Below, piece by piece: positions 32,549-42,761 of a stretch of DNA of 64,000 nucleotides. The position numbers and the translations under genes are program-made. The first letter of the stretch is position 1; each line of letters starts with the position of its first letter. This stretch comes from Tillandsia leiboldiana (lineage: Eukaryota; Streptophyta; Magnoliopsida; Poales; Bromeliaceae). The stretch spans positions 7,579,221-7,643,220 of the forward strand of contig CM055077.1 of the NCBI GenBank assembly GCA_029204045.2. Reading direction: 5' to 3'. Below the pieces are notes generated by a model. It made no database searches, was not told the DNA's origin, and saw only the letters and a program-made list of their open reading frames with translations.

Positions 32549-32681
32549 AAAAACAACTTTAACCACGGTAGTTATTGTCCAACATCCACGGAACACATTG
32601 TCACTTGCGGTTGACCTATGAAATAATCAATGGCTAGGTGCGTAGAGCGCGAGTGTTGTAGGGGAAAAATAGAGTCCCTGG

Positions 32682-33640
32682 TTGATTTTAGGTCATGGAG
32701 CTAGATCGGTTAGGTCTAGGGTTGACTTGGTTTCTATGTATGTAGAGTTGATGGCCCGACCCTATGAAAAAGGTCCACGGAGCGACGGCTTTCAGGTAGT
32801 ACTAACAGCAGGACTGCCCACCTTTCAAGAGGTGGTGGACAGGGCCATTTTAGTGGAGCAAGATTTGGCCGACATCCGTGCTCGGCGGGAGGGCTATGAG
32901 CATCATCGGGACAAGAAACAACCGCAGTTTGATCCTGTGGATGGCCTTCACCATGGGAGCCGACTACCCAAGTACCCAAGGACGCAGCAAGGAACCAGGA
33001 GCATGCCGATTGGAGGACAGGGGCCGAGGGACCGACCTTGCATCATCTGCGGAGGAGCACACCGGGTGATTGAGTGTTCCTGGAGGCACGACCATTGTTT
33101 CCATTGTGGCAAGCCGGGGCGCTTCCGCTCCAACTGCCCCCCGAACCTGGGAACAATACCATCAGCATCACGACACGTGGAGAAGGGCACCGCCATTGCC
33201 CGCGGGAGGATTTACGCGACAGCTCAGCTGGAGACGGGCTGCCCGGAGGACGTAGTAGAAAGTATTAATCAACCCTTAGTTCTCTTTTTCAAGGTAGGGC
33301 CGTGTTTGACACCCCTCGTAGTAACGGGTCCGTTCAGACCCTGGGCAACCCTTCGTGGCAGGAAGTTTTGTCCCTTCCTGCCCGGTAAGGTTGGGCAGGC
33401 CTTTATACCTCTGGAACTGGCGAAAATCCCGCTAGGGGATTCCGACGTAGTACTCGGGTTGGTACGGCTTACTAAACACCAAGCGGTAATCGTTTACGAG
33501 AAGCGCCAGGTGCGTCCTCAGGAACCTGGCATCTCGGAACCCGTAGGGTTAGCATATAGGAGTACTCCTTTCTCATCTTTCTTTTCTGCATCACGGGCAA
33601 GAAGACTGGTGGAGGGAAAACGTATGATGTTTTTCCAACC
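32682..33640 (+). pseudogene. Chromovirus B gag C-terminus and protease remnant
   Basis: An open frame of about 320 codons holds the end of a Ty3/gypsy Gag. The residues TFQEVVDRAILVEQD precede a basic linker and a double zinc-knuckle region, CIICGGAHRVIEC followed by CFHCGKPGRFRSNCP; the usual His of the second knuckle is replaced by Arg. After this come decayed protease pieces ending in GDSDVVLGLVRLTKHQAVI, which matches the FDVILGMDWL region of chromovirus protease, and SASRARRLVEG. The DSG catalytic segment is unrecognisable. The Gag N-terminal domain before 32700 is missing or decayed. The function is lost. Confidence 0.8.
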
Positions 33641-33652
33641 GAACTCTCAGGA

Positions 33653-34960
33653 ATGCCCCCGAGAGTTGAGATCGATTTCTCGATCGAGCTTCTTCTAGGC
33701 ACGCAACCTATCACAAAGGCACCGTACAGAATGGCTTTCGCAGAATTGAAGGAACTCAAGGCACAATTAGAAGATCTTCTGGATAAGGGATTCATCAAAC
33801 CGAGTGTGTTACCTTGGGGCGCGCCCGTACTTATCGTACGGAAGAAGGACGGGAGTTTGCGTCTTTGCATCGACTATCGGGAGATAAACAAGGTTACGGT
33901 GAAAAACAAGTATCCCTTGCCCCGGATTGATGACCTTTTCGACCAACTACAAGGAGCAACGGTGTTCTCAAAAGTCGATCTATAATTTGGCTATCACCAG
34001 CTTAGAGTTCGGGGTGAGGATATACCTAAAACAGCATTTCGGACTCGATACAGCCACTACGAGTTTACTGTTATGCCGTTTGGGCTTACGAACGCTCCAG
34101 CGGTATTCATGGATATGATGAACAGGATATTCAAACCCTTCTTGGACCAATTTGTAGTGGTCTTTATTGATGACATCTTGATCTACTCCCGTACAGATGA
34201 GGAACACGAGGAGCATTTGCGGGTAATTCTTCAGACTCTCAGGGATCAGAAACTATTTGCTAAGCTCAAGAAGTGTGAGTTCTGGCTTCGTGAGGTGAGC
34301 TTTTTGGGACACTTAGTCTTAGAAACGGGAATTGCGGTGAATCCTAAGAAGGTGGAGTCAGTAACTAACTGGCCCCGACCGACTACGGTAACAGAAATCC
34401 GAAGCTTCTTAGGTTTGGCGGGATATTATAGACGTTTCATGGAAGGTTTCTCAAAATTGCCACCCCTCTAAATCGTTTAACGCGAAAAGGGGAGAGATTT
34501 GAGTGGACGGCTCAATGCCAGGAAAGCTTCGAGGAACTCTAAGACAGGTTAACACGGGCACCCGTGCTTGCGTTACCTAAACCCGGTGAGGATTTTGAGG
34601 TTTATTGTGATGCATCACGGAACGGTCTTGGAAGCGCATTGATGCAATAGGGGAAAGTTATAGCCTACGCATCAAGACAACTCAAGGATTATGAGCGAAA
34701 TTACCCTACTCACGACCTGGAACTCGCAGCGGTTGTTTTCGCTTTAAAACTCTGGAGGCATTACCTTTACGGAGCTCATTGCAACGTGTTTTCTGATCAC
34801 CAGAGCCTTAAATATTTATTCACGCAAAAGGAATTGAACTTACGGCAGAGACGTTGGTTGGAGTTGTAGAAGGACTATGTTTTGACCATTCAATACCACC
34901 CTGGAAAGGCAAACGTAGTAGCCGATGCCCTGAGCAGGAAGGGGCAGACGAAAGAGTTAC
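33653..34960 (+). pseudogene. Chromovirus B reverse transcriptase and RNase H, broken
   Basis: RT starts with VEIDFSIELLLGTQPITKAPYRM and runs through KDGSLRLCIDYREINKVTVKNKYPLP. An in-frame TAA at 33983-33985 interrupts SKVDL from FGYHQLRV. The palm motif FIDDILIYS near 34165 has both catalytic Asp residues. A deletion near 34468 shifts the frame before LNRLTRKGERFEW. RNase H follows with FEVYCDASRNGLG, NYPTHDLELAAVVFAL and FSDHQSLKYL, ending near GKANVVADALSRK, with more stops. RT copies element RNA into cDNA and RNase H removes the template. The copy is dead but the domain order is canonical Ty3/gypsy. Confidence 0.92.
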
Positions 34961-35710
34961 TGGGGCACGCTATTACTCAGCAGGACCACTTGATCGCGGT
35001 TTTCTCGCGAATGTGATGGGAGGTTGTACCGGCAGGTACGGTTACGCAACTCTTGACTTTGGTGGTCAAGCCTACCTTGTTCGAGAGGATCCTGGAAGGT
35101 CATAAGACAGACTCTCAACTACGGCTGGTGCGGGACAAGCTTTCTTTGGACCAAGAGGGCGACTTTTCGGTCGGTGAGGATGATACGATGCGGTTCCAAG
35201 GACGTATCTGTGTGCCCAATCTACCTGATCTGAAGGAAGAGAATTTTGTCAGAGGCGCACTGTGCTCCCTACGCGGCGCATTCTGGCGGCACGAAGATGT
35301 ACAGGGATCTTAGGCAGACTTTTTGGTGGCCTAAACTGAAGAGGGACGTAACGCGATTCGTGGCACACTGTTTAATTTGTCAGCAAGTAAAAGCCGAACA
35401 TCAGCGCCCGGCGGGAAAACCGCAATCTCTACCCGTGCCAGAGTGGAAATGGGAGCGGATCACCATGGATTTCGTCACCGATTTTCCACGATCACAGCAA
35501 GGTCACGACGCGGTCTGGGTCATAATGGATCGATTGACAAAGTTGGCCCTTGTCCTACCCATTCATACGACGTGGACCCGAGACCGTTTGGCGCAAGTCT
35601 ACATCAACGAGGTTGTGAGATTACACGGGGTACCGGCATTAATTACTTCGGATAGAGACACACGGTTCGTGTCAAACTTTTGGGCAGAGTTTGCAGCGGG
35701 CTTTAGGAAC
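34961..35710 (+). pseudogene. Chromovirus B integrase, N-terminal half
   Basis: After a stop-containing linker, the zinc-binding HHCC module is readable (HSGGTKMYRDLRQTFWWP, then HCLICQQVK), followed by WKWERITMDFVTDFP with the first catalytic Asp near 35470 and ITSDRDTRFVSNFW with the second near 35650. The frame ends at GGAAC, where solo LTR C is inserted. The third catalytic residue (Glu) and the C-terminus lie about 10 kb away at 45683. A 1-base shift is also present just before the insertion. Confidence 0.92.
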
Positions 35711-36119
35711 TGTCACGCCCCGGGGTCGAAACTGCGACCTGGGCTCGCCAACAGATCCGCCGCCCATACGGGAAACCCCGTATAGACGAAGCGACTAACC
35801 TGCAAAAGAAAGATACTACACTATACAGATATCAGAGCTGAAAAGTAAACTGCTATAAATAAAATAAATACAACTCCAAGTCCTCACAAATACATAAGTC
35901 TCTCAACAGAAAAAGAGAAAGTACAAGTCTGAACCTCACTACAAAGGTCTCTCAAAATAAAACCCTCAAAAATAAAAAAGGGGGTGCATCTACTCTCTCA
36001 GGAAGACGACTGGTAGGGATCTATCTCGTGACTCCCTTACCTCGATCAGCAGGATCAGCAACTGGAGCAGCAGGAACTGGAGTAGAGGTCCCTGGGGAAA
36101 AATACACCACAGCGGGTGT

Positions 36120-36145
36120 GAGAACTACATCCCACAGTAGTTCTC
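36120..36145 (-). promoter_or_regulatory. Hairpin of LTR C equivalent to the UCCG hairpin
   Basis: GAGAACTAC and GTAGTTCTC pair perfectly over nine bases around an 8-nt loop. The site lies between GTGTGAG- and CAGTGGG-type flanks like the family A hairpin, but the stem sequence is different. Confidence 0.65.
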
Positions 36146-37290
36146 AGTGGGTGCCGCCAACAAGCCCGACGGTTTGCCCACTAAGTCTACTAGAGGCATG
36201 AAGTAACAAAATGTAATACTGAAAGGAAAAGAGCTGGAAAAATAACTCTACAGCTACTATGCCTTATTCCAAATGCTCAAAAAGTGGAACAGATGGAAAC
36301 ATGATGCATCTACTAACTCTCAAATATAATCACCCAATCTACACTGACTGCCACATGGGGTCCAGTCAAACCTGCGCCCACCTACTGCCGCACATCCACA
36401 AGAGGACGGGTCTACCGTAGGGCGTCCGTGACTGCCAAAACTGGCCCAGCCAGAGGGACTGCGTCGACAAGCCGTGATAGCAAAGTAACAGGCCTAACTC
36501 CGGAGTGGCACTCGAGGGGCGCGACCCCACCGAGGAAAGTATCAGCGCATCTCTATCGAGCTCAATGTGGCTCATGCAGGCTATAGTCCAAATCCACGAT
36601 CAACAAGATCGACAATAACCAACATCACATCTCTAACTCACTAGCTGGAAATATCCAACAGCTAGGACTGCCGTCAACCCAACGGCTCCCCAAAACAGAA
36701 CACCAACCCATAACGACACAACACAGACCGACACCATAAGGGTTCAGAAACCCCGATAGGTCGGTGCCTAAAACCCTAATCAAACAAGAACAGACTCCAG
36801 GCTCCGCCTATCGAAGTTTCCGACCCCCTTACAGTTCGGGAACATGACAACCTCAGTATGACATGCGGAAGACACCAACCAGGGCCCGAAAGTTTTAAAG
36901 GACCAACACCTACAACCCTATCAAACAAGAACAGGTTCCAGGCACGGTCCCCGTAGCTTTCGTCCCGAAACAGGAACAGAAAAGTGTAGGTTTTTAATAT
37001 AAGGATCCACAATGATCTAAATAGGTACTATCAAACAACTAGAGGGGGGTGAATAGGTGTAATACTTAAAAAACAAATCTCAGTGCAAAATAAAAACAAA
37101 TGCGGAAAATAAAAACAGCACACCGAGATTTACGTGGAAACTCCAATCCAGGAGAAAAACCACGGGACCAACACGCAATAACAATCCACTAAGAATAGAA
37201 GAATAACAAGGTGATTACCGACTCCACGGACTCAAACCCCTCATTCAAGTTCTTTGGATCTTGCGCTCACCGACTGCACGTCCACTGCAC

Positions 37291-37395
37291 ACGTTCGAAT
37301 CCACGAATGCCACTCGAATCCACGAGCAACACGTTTCGAATCCACGAAACGCCTTCAACACACCGAATCCACGATGCTACGTCGAATCCACGACG
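37291..37395 (-). promoter_or_regulatory. TGGATT-loop hairpin array, element 1 3' LTR
   Basis: Five AATCCA motifs on the plus strand correspond to five sense-strand TGGATT loops with arms GTCG/CGAC, ATCG/CGGT, GTTTCG/CGAAAC, CTCG/CGAG and TTCG/CGAA. They match the five of element 2, with one A-C mismatch acquired in the last. Confidence 0.75.
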
Positions 37396-37633
37396 CAAAC
37401 TCAGCCGATGAAGAATATAGGCTTCGATGGTGATCCTTTGCTTAGATTATCATTGAAGAACCATGGATGGAATCTCTAAGCAAAGATTAGATCAATTCGA
37501 CAAAAAGTATGTCTTGGAAGAACCGTCGAATTGACCTAAAAGAGGCTAAAAGAAGAACGATAAAAACCTAGCCTCTAGGGTTGCTCTTGAGTGTTTCTCA
37601 ATTGATCGGTAGTTCTCGAGAAACCCTAAGTGT

Positions 37634-37643
37634 CTATTTATAG
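37634..37643 (-). promoter_or_regulatory. TATA box, element 1 3' LTR
   Basis: CTATAAATAG on the minus strand. An identical site lies at 42463-42472 in the other LTR. Confidence 0.7.
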
Positions 37644-37705
37644 GTTAGAAACCTTTGGAAAGAGATAAGTATCAAAAACTGACTTAACAGAATTTTTCCC
37701 GCACG

Positions 37706-37930
37706 ACGGTCCGGACTGGATTTGGCTGATCCGGACTGTCGTCTTTTTTCAGCAATTTTCCTGAAAAAAAGTTCGGGGTCCGGACTGGAATTTCCTGATC
37801 CGGACTGTTCATGCGATTTCAGCAAACATCAAGTTCGGGGTCCGGACTGAAACAGGGGAGGTCCGGACTGGAATTCCGCATGAACTAAACTATGTTCGGG
37901 GTCCGGACTGGAATGCCCTGATCCGGATCC
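37706..37930 (-). promoter_or_regulatory. Dyad array of GTCCGGAC type, element 1 3' LTR
   Basis: Eight cores: five GTCCGGAC, two mixed ATCCGGAC and one ATCCGGAT. The outer base pair has changed from A/T to G/C on both sides in most copies, keeping the dyad. Confidence 0.7.
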
Positions 37931-38243
37931 TGAACATATTACATGTCCAGTTTTTGATTTTTATGCAATGAAAACTTACCCAAGTGTTTCTACACTATAA
38001 GAAAGTATTTGGATCCCCAAAATTATTTAGTTAAACATACCTGATCCTTTTGAATTCTTTCTTCTTAAGATTGATGTAATTGATCCACAATTCTTCATCT
38101 TCAATCTTCAAGACTCAAAACACTGAGTGTCAACTTGAGCTCTTGTTGAATCTTCTCTGAGTCTTCGATTGCTGATTGACAATTTGATCACTTCAAGACT
38201 CCGACTCAACTCACGAAATATGCCAACACAAAAAGCCGTAACA

Positions 38244-39809
38244 ATCTCCCATTTGGCAATTTCGTGACAAAACCCAAAAATACATAAAACGCTCAAGACA
38301 CTCATCTTAAACCAAAAAATCGAAACTCAATGTCATCACCAAAACATTGACTTTCTTTGCGTGAAAGATCCAATAAACAAAAATTACATTTGAACCAGTC
38401 TTAGAACAAACTCTATGACTTAGGAGTTGGAGTCTTAAAGTGATGTAGATCCTGCAAAATAAAACTCCAAACAAATCAAAAGTCAGTTGTCAGAAATTAA
38501 ATGTAAATCCTACATTTGATTCGTCCTTTTGGTTCTTTTTGTTTTTCGGCTCCTTTTTCATCATCTCCCCCTATCTCGAATCATCTCCTTTTTCATCATC
38601 TCCCCCTATCTCGAATCATCTCATCTCCGTCATTTCTCTTCTCCCCCTTTTGTCACAAATTGTCAAACAGTAAACATTCTAGACAAAAGAAAATCACTAA
38701 CAACATTAGTTCATAGAGAAAGAGAAATAAAAGCTCAGTTCCGGTATATAGTAAAAACGCAGATTGCGTACCGGTACTCGAGAGCAAAAATCACAAAAAT
38801 TCTTGAAATAAATCAAAATTTTGAAATCTTTCAAATACCGATTTGTGTTCCATCAAGAAAATAATTTAAGTGCTTTGAAATATAATGAGATCACATAGAT
38901 GTCATTCAATCCAATTAATTTTACAAAAATTAAAAAGATTTACTCCGAAATCATGAAAAACAAAGACAAAACATTATAAACCGTTTTTCATATTATATAC
39001 GTCAAACACAAGTCATCAAAAATAATCTAGAGATCCAAACTCTATCAAGATGTAACGGATTTACAAAGATGACTTACAGAGATTTCCAAACGACATCAAT
39101 TTGATTTCTACCCTTTCAAATTTGAGATAAACACTAAAATACCTAAGGGTGGCTCTTTGAGCATCTTTCAACTATCCGACCTTATATCAACTAGGAGATT
39201 GTTCAAAATATAAGAACTTTGAATATAAATCTCCGAATGCTTCAACTAAAGATTTTCTCATAAAATACTTTTCTAGCATCCAAAACATGTGGTAGCTTCA
39301 CACACAAACCGGACGACCGGGGTGGCAGCTCTTTCCAACATGTGGTGGTAGTTTTCACACTCCATTCGGATGTAACTCTTTCCACATCTTTTGCAACTCA
39401 TTTATTTACCCTTGAAAAAAAATGCAATCTCTTATGTGAAAGAATTAAATCCCAAATTTTAGTCAATCGGTTGTCTCATATTTATCACAATGAATTCACA
39501 CAACCGAGATAGGTTAAGCATCTTAAGATCACACATGATTACTAAAATTTGTTGAATATAACTATCAAAAACCCCTATAATGAAATATCTTCAAAGATTA
39601 TGATTATGGAGTAAAGTTGATAATTTATATGAAATTAAATTGGAGTGAATGAAAGTAAACCCTTTTCAAATTCAATGCACTCGTTCGTTAAAAACCTTTT
39701 GTTCGAAAACAAAACATATAAACGAAAAGCATTGAAATCATGTAATGCAAAGATCAAGAAAAATATGAAAGAAAAACCAATCAAAGCATTACATACAGTC
39801 AAAAGCTAT
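38244..39809 (-). other. 3' non-coding region of gag-only element 1
   Basis: 1.57 kb without a convincing frame. It aligns by eye with 60860-62509 of element 2, including a stretch near 39290-39395. Repeated CTCCCCC tracts (38244-38250, 38568, 38599, 38642) are PPT-like purine runs on the sense strand. Confidence 0.8.
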
Positions 39810-41777
39810 TTAGAACTTAAGACAAGGAAAGATATCACCTTTCCGAATCCAACATCGTCGGATTTTGGGTTGTCTTGATTTATTGTCGCCGGGAGTTGAT
39901 AGCTTTGACTGTTGGTCCACCTTAGGTCTTTGCGTTGCAATGATCCACTTGAATGATTGATGTTGTGGCTCGGACCTTTGGTGGATTGAGCGAACTCCAT
40001 TGACTTGATGTGTCTTTTGATTCCGTTGAGTTCGCTCCGTAAATGAAGTTGCCGAAGAATTCTTCTTTCTCTTTTTCGGGCACGTCTTCATCAAGTGTCC
40101 TTCAAGTCCACATTGGTGACAAGTTCTTCCTCTCAATTTAGTTGTGGAACTTGAAGCCTTCACAGTTTGTTTCTTTTTAAATCCCAAACCAGCTTTGCTT
40201 GATTGACCTAATCCGGACATACGGTCAAGATTCTTGGAACCGGTTGAAAGCCTTTGTATGTCGGATTTGAGTTGATGAACTTGCTTGGTCAAAGCTTGGT
40301 TGGTGACATGAATTTCCTCAAACTGCTTTTCAAGAAAATCAATCTTGTTTATATGGGAATTAATGACCGTTTCCGATTGATTTATCTTTTCTTGGAGGAT
40401 TTTATTATTATCCAATAAAAGCTCTCGTTCCTCCTCAAGATCATGAAGTTTGATCTTTAAAGCATGGTTCTCGTCCTGAACCTCAAATCGTTGCTTCCTC
40501 AACTTCTTAATATGCTTGGCCATCTTCTTTGATTCTGTAAGAAGTTGTTGATATGCCTCAACGAGTTCTTCTTCGTCCGACTCCCCCTCAATTGATGACT
40601 CTCCATCGGATGTTGATGTTTCATGCAAAATCAAAGGACTAGAGTCAGTAATTAATGATGACAAGCAAAAATTAGAAGAGGGAATTTGAGAAGCATGAAA
40701 GGCAACAACTTTTTCATTTTCCTCTTTACTTGAGGTCGATTCATCGGAAGTAGAATCGTCCCAAGTTTTCGCTTGCAAAGCCTTCTTTTTATATGATTTC
40801 TTAGAAGGACAATCCGTTGAAATATGGCCGTAGCCTTTGCATCTATAGCATTGGATTTCCCCTTCGAAATCATCTTTTTCTTTTTCTTTAGAAGGTTTTG
40901 CAAAGCCTTTGAGATTAGAGGATTTAGAACCCGATGATCCTTTAGATGGTTTCGAGGATGAAGATCCATCGGTTCGATTCTTCCAAAACTTCCGACGAAA
41001 TTTCTTTGTGATCCGCGCCAATTGTTCTTCAAAATCGGCAAAAGAGATTTCATCATCGAAACTCGATTCGCCATCTTCTTCCTTTGTTGATTTGAAAGCA
41101 ATACCTGTAAGCTTAGAAGAAGACTTGGAAGAAACTTGATTAGTAGGAAAAGTCATCTCATAAGTTTGTAAAGCACCTACTAATTCCTCTACTCTCATAT
41201 CATCCGGATGACTAACGGTTTCAATGGCGGCAACCTTTGCCCTAAACCGTTCCGGAAGAGTCCGAAGTATCTTTCTTACAACTTTCGACTCCGGGATCTT
41301 TTCTCCTAAATTAGCACATGTATTGATTATATCTTGAAGTCTAGTGTAATAATCAGTAAACAATTCATGCTCATCCATATGAATAGAGTCAAATTGACTT
41401 GCAAGCATCTGGAGCTTTTGAATTTTTACTAGATTAGTACCCTCATGTGTAATTTTGAGAATATCCCAAATCTCCTTTGCAGTTTCACACGCAGAAATTC
41501 GTGTGAACTCGGTCGAGGAAAGAGAATTAAATAAAGCGTTCAAACCTTTCCCATTGTAAGAAGATCTTTCGATTTCCTCTTTGGACCATCTAGAGTGAGG
41601 TTTTGGGGTAGTAGAATTTCCTACTTCCTCAATAGGATGCACCCAACCGTATTCCACGGTTTGCCATACCCGCTCATCAATTGCGATGAGAAAAGCTCTC
41701 ATCCGCACTTTCCAATACGCATAATTGGTCCCGTCAAAAAGAGGAGGTCTATAAATATTACCACTTTCACCCGACAT
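39810..41777 (-). CDS. gag: Gag polyprotein of gag-only copia element 1, intact
   Basis: 655 codons without interruption. The start is the ATG (MSGESGNIYRPPLFDG) just after the primer site; an upstream in-frame ATG lies before the LTR border and is less likely. Order: DUF4219-like N-terminus YAYWKVRM, UBN2-type Gag region to about residue 215, Ser-rich linker, knuckle CYRCKGYGHISTDC near residue 330, acidic Ser-rich stretch, coiled coil (about 430-540), second knuckle CHQCGLEGHLMKTC near 575, and basic tail ending WIRKGDIFPCLKF. Gag forms the particle and binds element RNA. With no pol in the element, mobility would need a helper. The stop falls where the pol-bearing relative at 11575-11640 reads on into protease. 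Confidence 0.93.
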   Translation of the reverse strand: MSGESGNIYRPPLFDGTNYAYWKVRMRAFLIAIDERVWQTVEYGWVHPIEEVGNSTTPKPHSRWSKEEIERSSYNGKGLNALFNSLSSTEFTRISACETAKEIWDILKITHEGTNLVKIQKLQMLASQFDSIHMDEHELFTDYYTRLQDIINTCANLGEKIPESKVVRKILRTLPERFRAKVAAIETVSHPDDMRVEELVGALQTYEMTFPTNQVSSKSSSKLTGIAFKSTKEEDGESSFDDEISFADFEEQLARITKKFRRKFWKNRTDGSSSSKPSKGSSGSKSSNLKGFAKPSKEKEKDDFEGEIQCYRCKGYGHISTDCPSKKSYKKKALQAKTWDDSTSDESTSSKEENEKVVAFHASQIPSSNFCLSSLITDSSPLILHETSTSDGESSIEGESDEEELVEAYQQLLTESKKMAKHIKKLRKQRFEVQDENHALKIKLHDLEEERELLLDNNKILQEKINQSETVINSHINKIDFLEKQFEEIHVTNQALTKQVHQLKSDIQRLSTGSKNLDRMSGLGQSSKAGLGFKKKQTVKASSSTTKLRGRTCHQCGLEGHLMKTCPKKRKKNSSATSFTERTQRNQKTHQVNGVRSIHQRSEPQHQSFKWIIATQRPKVDQQSKLSTPGDNKSRQPKIRRCWIRKGDIFPCLKF

Positions 41778-42119
41778 GATAGATAAACCTAAAACCCTCT
41801 CTGATACCAATTGTAGGTTTTTAATATAAGGATCCACAAGGATCTAAATAGGTACTATCAAACAACTAGAGGGGGGGGCGAATAGGTGTAATACTTAAAA
41901 AACAAATCTCAGTGCAAAATAAAAACCAATGCGAAAAATAAAAACAGCACACCGAGATTTACGTGGAAACTCCAATCCAGGAGAAAAACCACGGGACCAA
42001 CACGCAATAACAATCCACTAAGAATAGAAGAATAACAAGGTGATTACCGACTCCATGGACTCAAACCCCTCCTTCAAGTTCTTTGGATCTTGCGCTCACC
42101 GACTGCACGTCCACTGCAC

Positions 42120-42224
42120 ACGTTCGAATCCACGAACGCCACTCGAATCCACGAGCAACACGTTTCGAATCCACGAAATGCCTTCAACACACCGAATCCA
42201 CGATGCTACGTCGAATCCACGACA
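42120..42224 (-). promoter_or_regulatory. TGGATT-loop hairpin array, element 1 5' LTR
   Basis: Five hairpins in the same order as 37291-37395. Here the CGTTCG/CGAACG stem is perfect. Confidence 0.75.
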
Positions 42225-42537
42225 CAAACTCAGCCAATAAAGAATATAGGCTTCGATGGTGATCCTTTGCTTAGATTATCATTGAAGAACCATGGATGGA
42301 ATCTCTAAGCAAAGATTAGATCAATTCGACAAAAAGTATGTCTTGGAAGAACCGTCGAATTGACCTAAAAGAGGCCAAAAGAAGAACGATAAAAACCTAG
42401 CCTCTAGGGTTGCTCTTGAGTGTTTCTTAATTGTTCGGTAGTTCTCGAGAAACCCTAAGTGTCTATTTATAGGTTAGAAACCTTTGGAAAGAGATAAGCA
42501 TCAAAAACTGATTTAACAGAATTTTTCCCGCACGACG

Positions 42538-42761
42538 GTCCGGACTGGATTTGGCTGATCCGGACTGTCGTCTTTTTTCAGCAATTTTCCTGAAAAAAAA
42601 AGTTCGGGGTCCGGACTGGAATTTCCTGATCCGGACTGTTCATGCGATTTCAGCAAACACATAGTTCGGGGTCCGGACTGAAACAGGGGAGGTCCGGACT
42701 GGAATTCCGCATGAACTAAACTATGTTCGGGGTCCGGACTGGAATGCCCTGATCCGGATCC
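42538..42761 (-). promoter_or_regulatory. Dyad array of GTCCGGAC type, element 1 5' LTR
   Basis: Eight cores in the same order as the partner LTR, upstream of the TATA box at 42463-42472 in element orientation. Confidence 0.7.

Larger units (their letters stand above)
36985..38243 (-). repeat. LTR of gag-only element 1 (3' LTR)
   Basis: 1,259 bp. It carries the hairpin array (37291-37395), a TATA box (CTATTTATAG on the plus strand, 37634-37643) and the dyad array (37706-37930), in the reverse of the plus-strand order. Confidence 0.93.

Noticed and set aside
37291..37395. Plain tandem repeat of CGAATCCACGA
   Set aside because: Only the central bases repeat. The flanks vary in complementary pairs, so a hairpin array describes it better.
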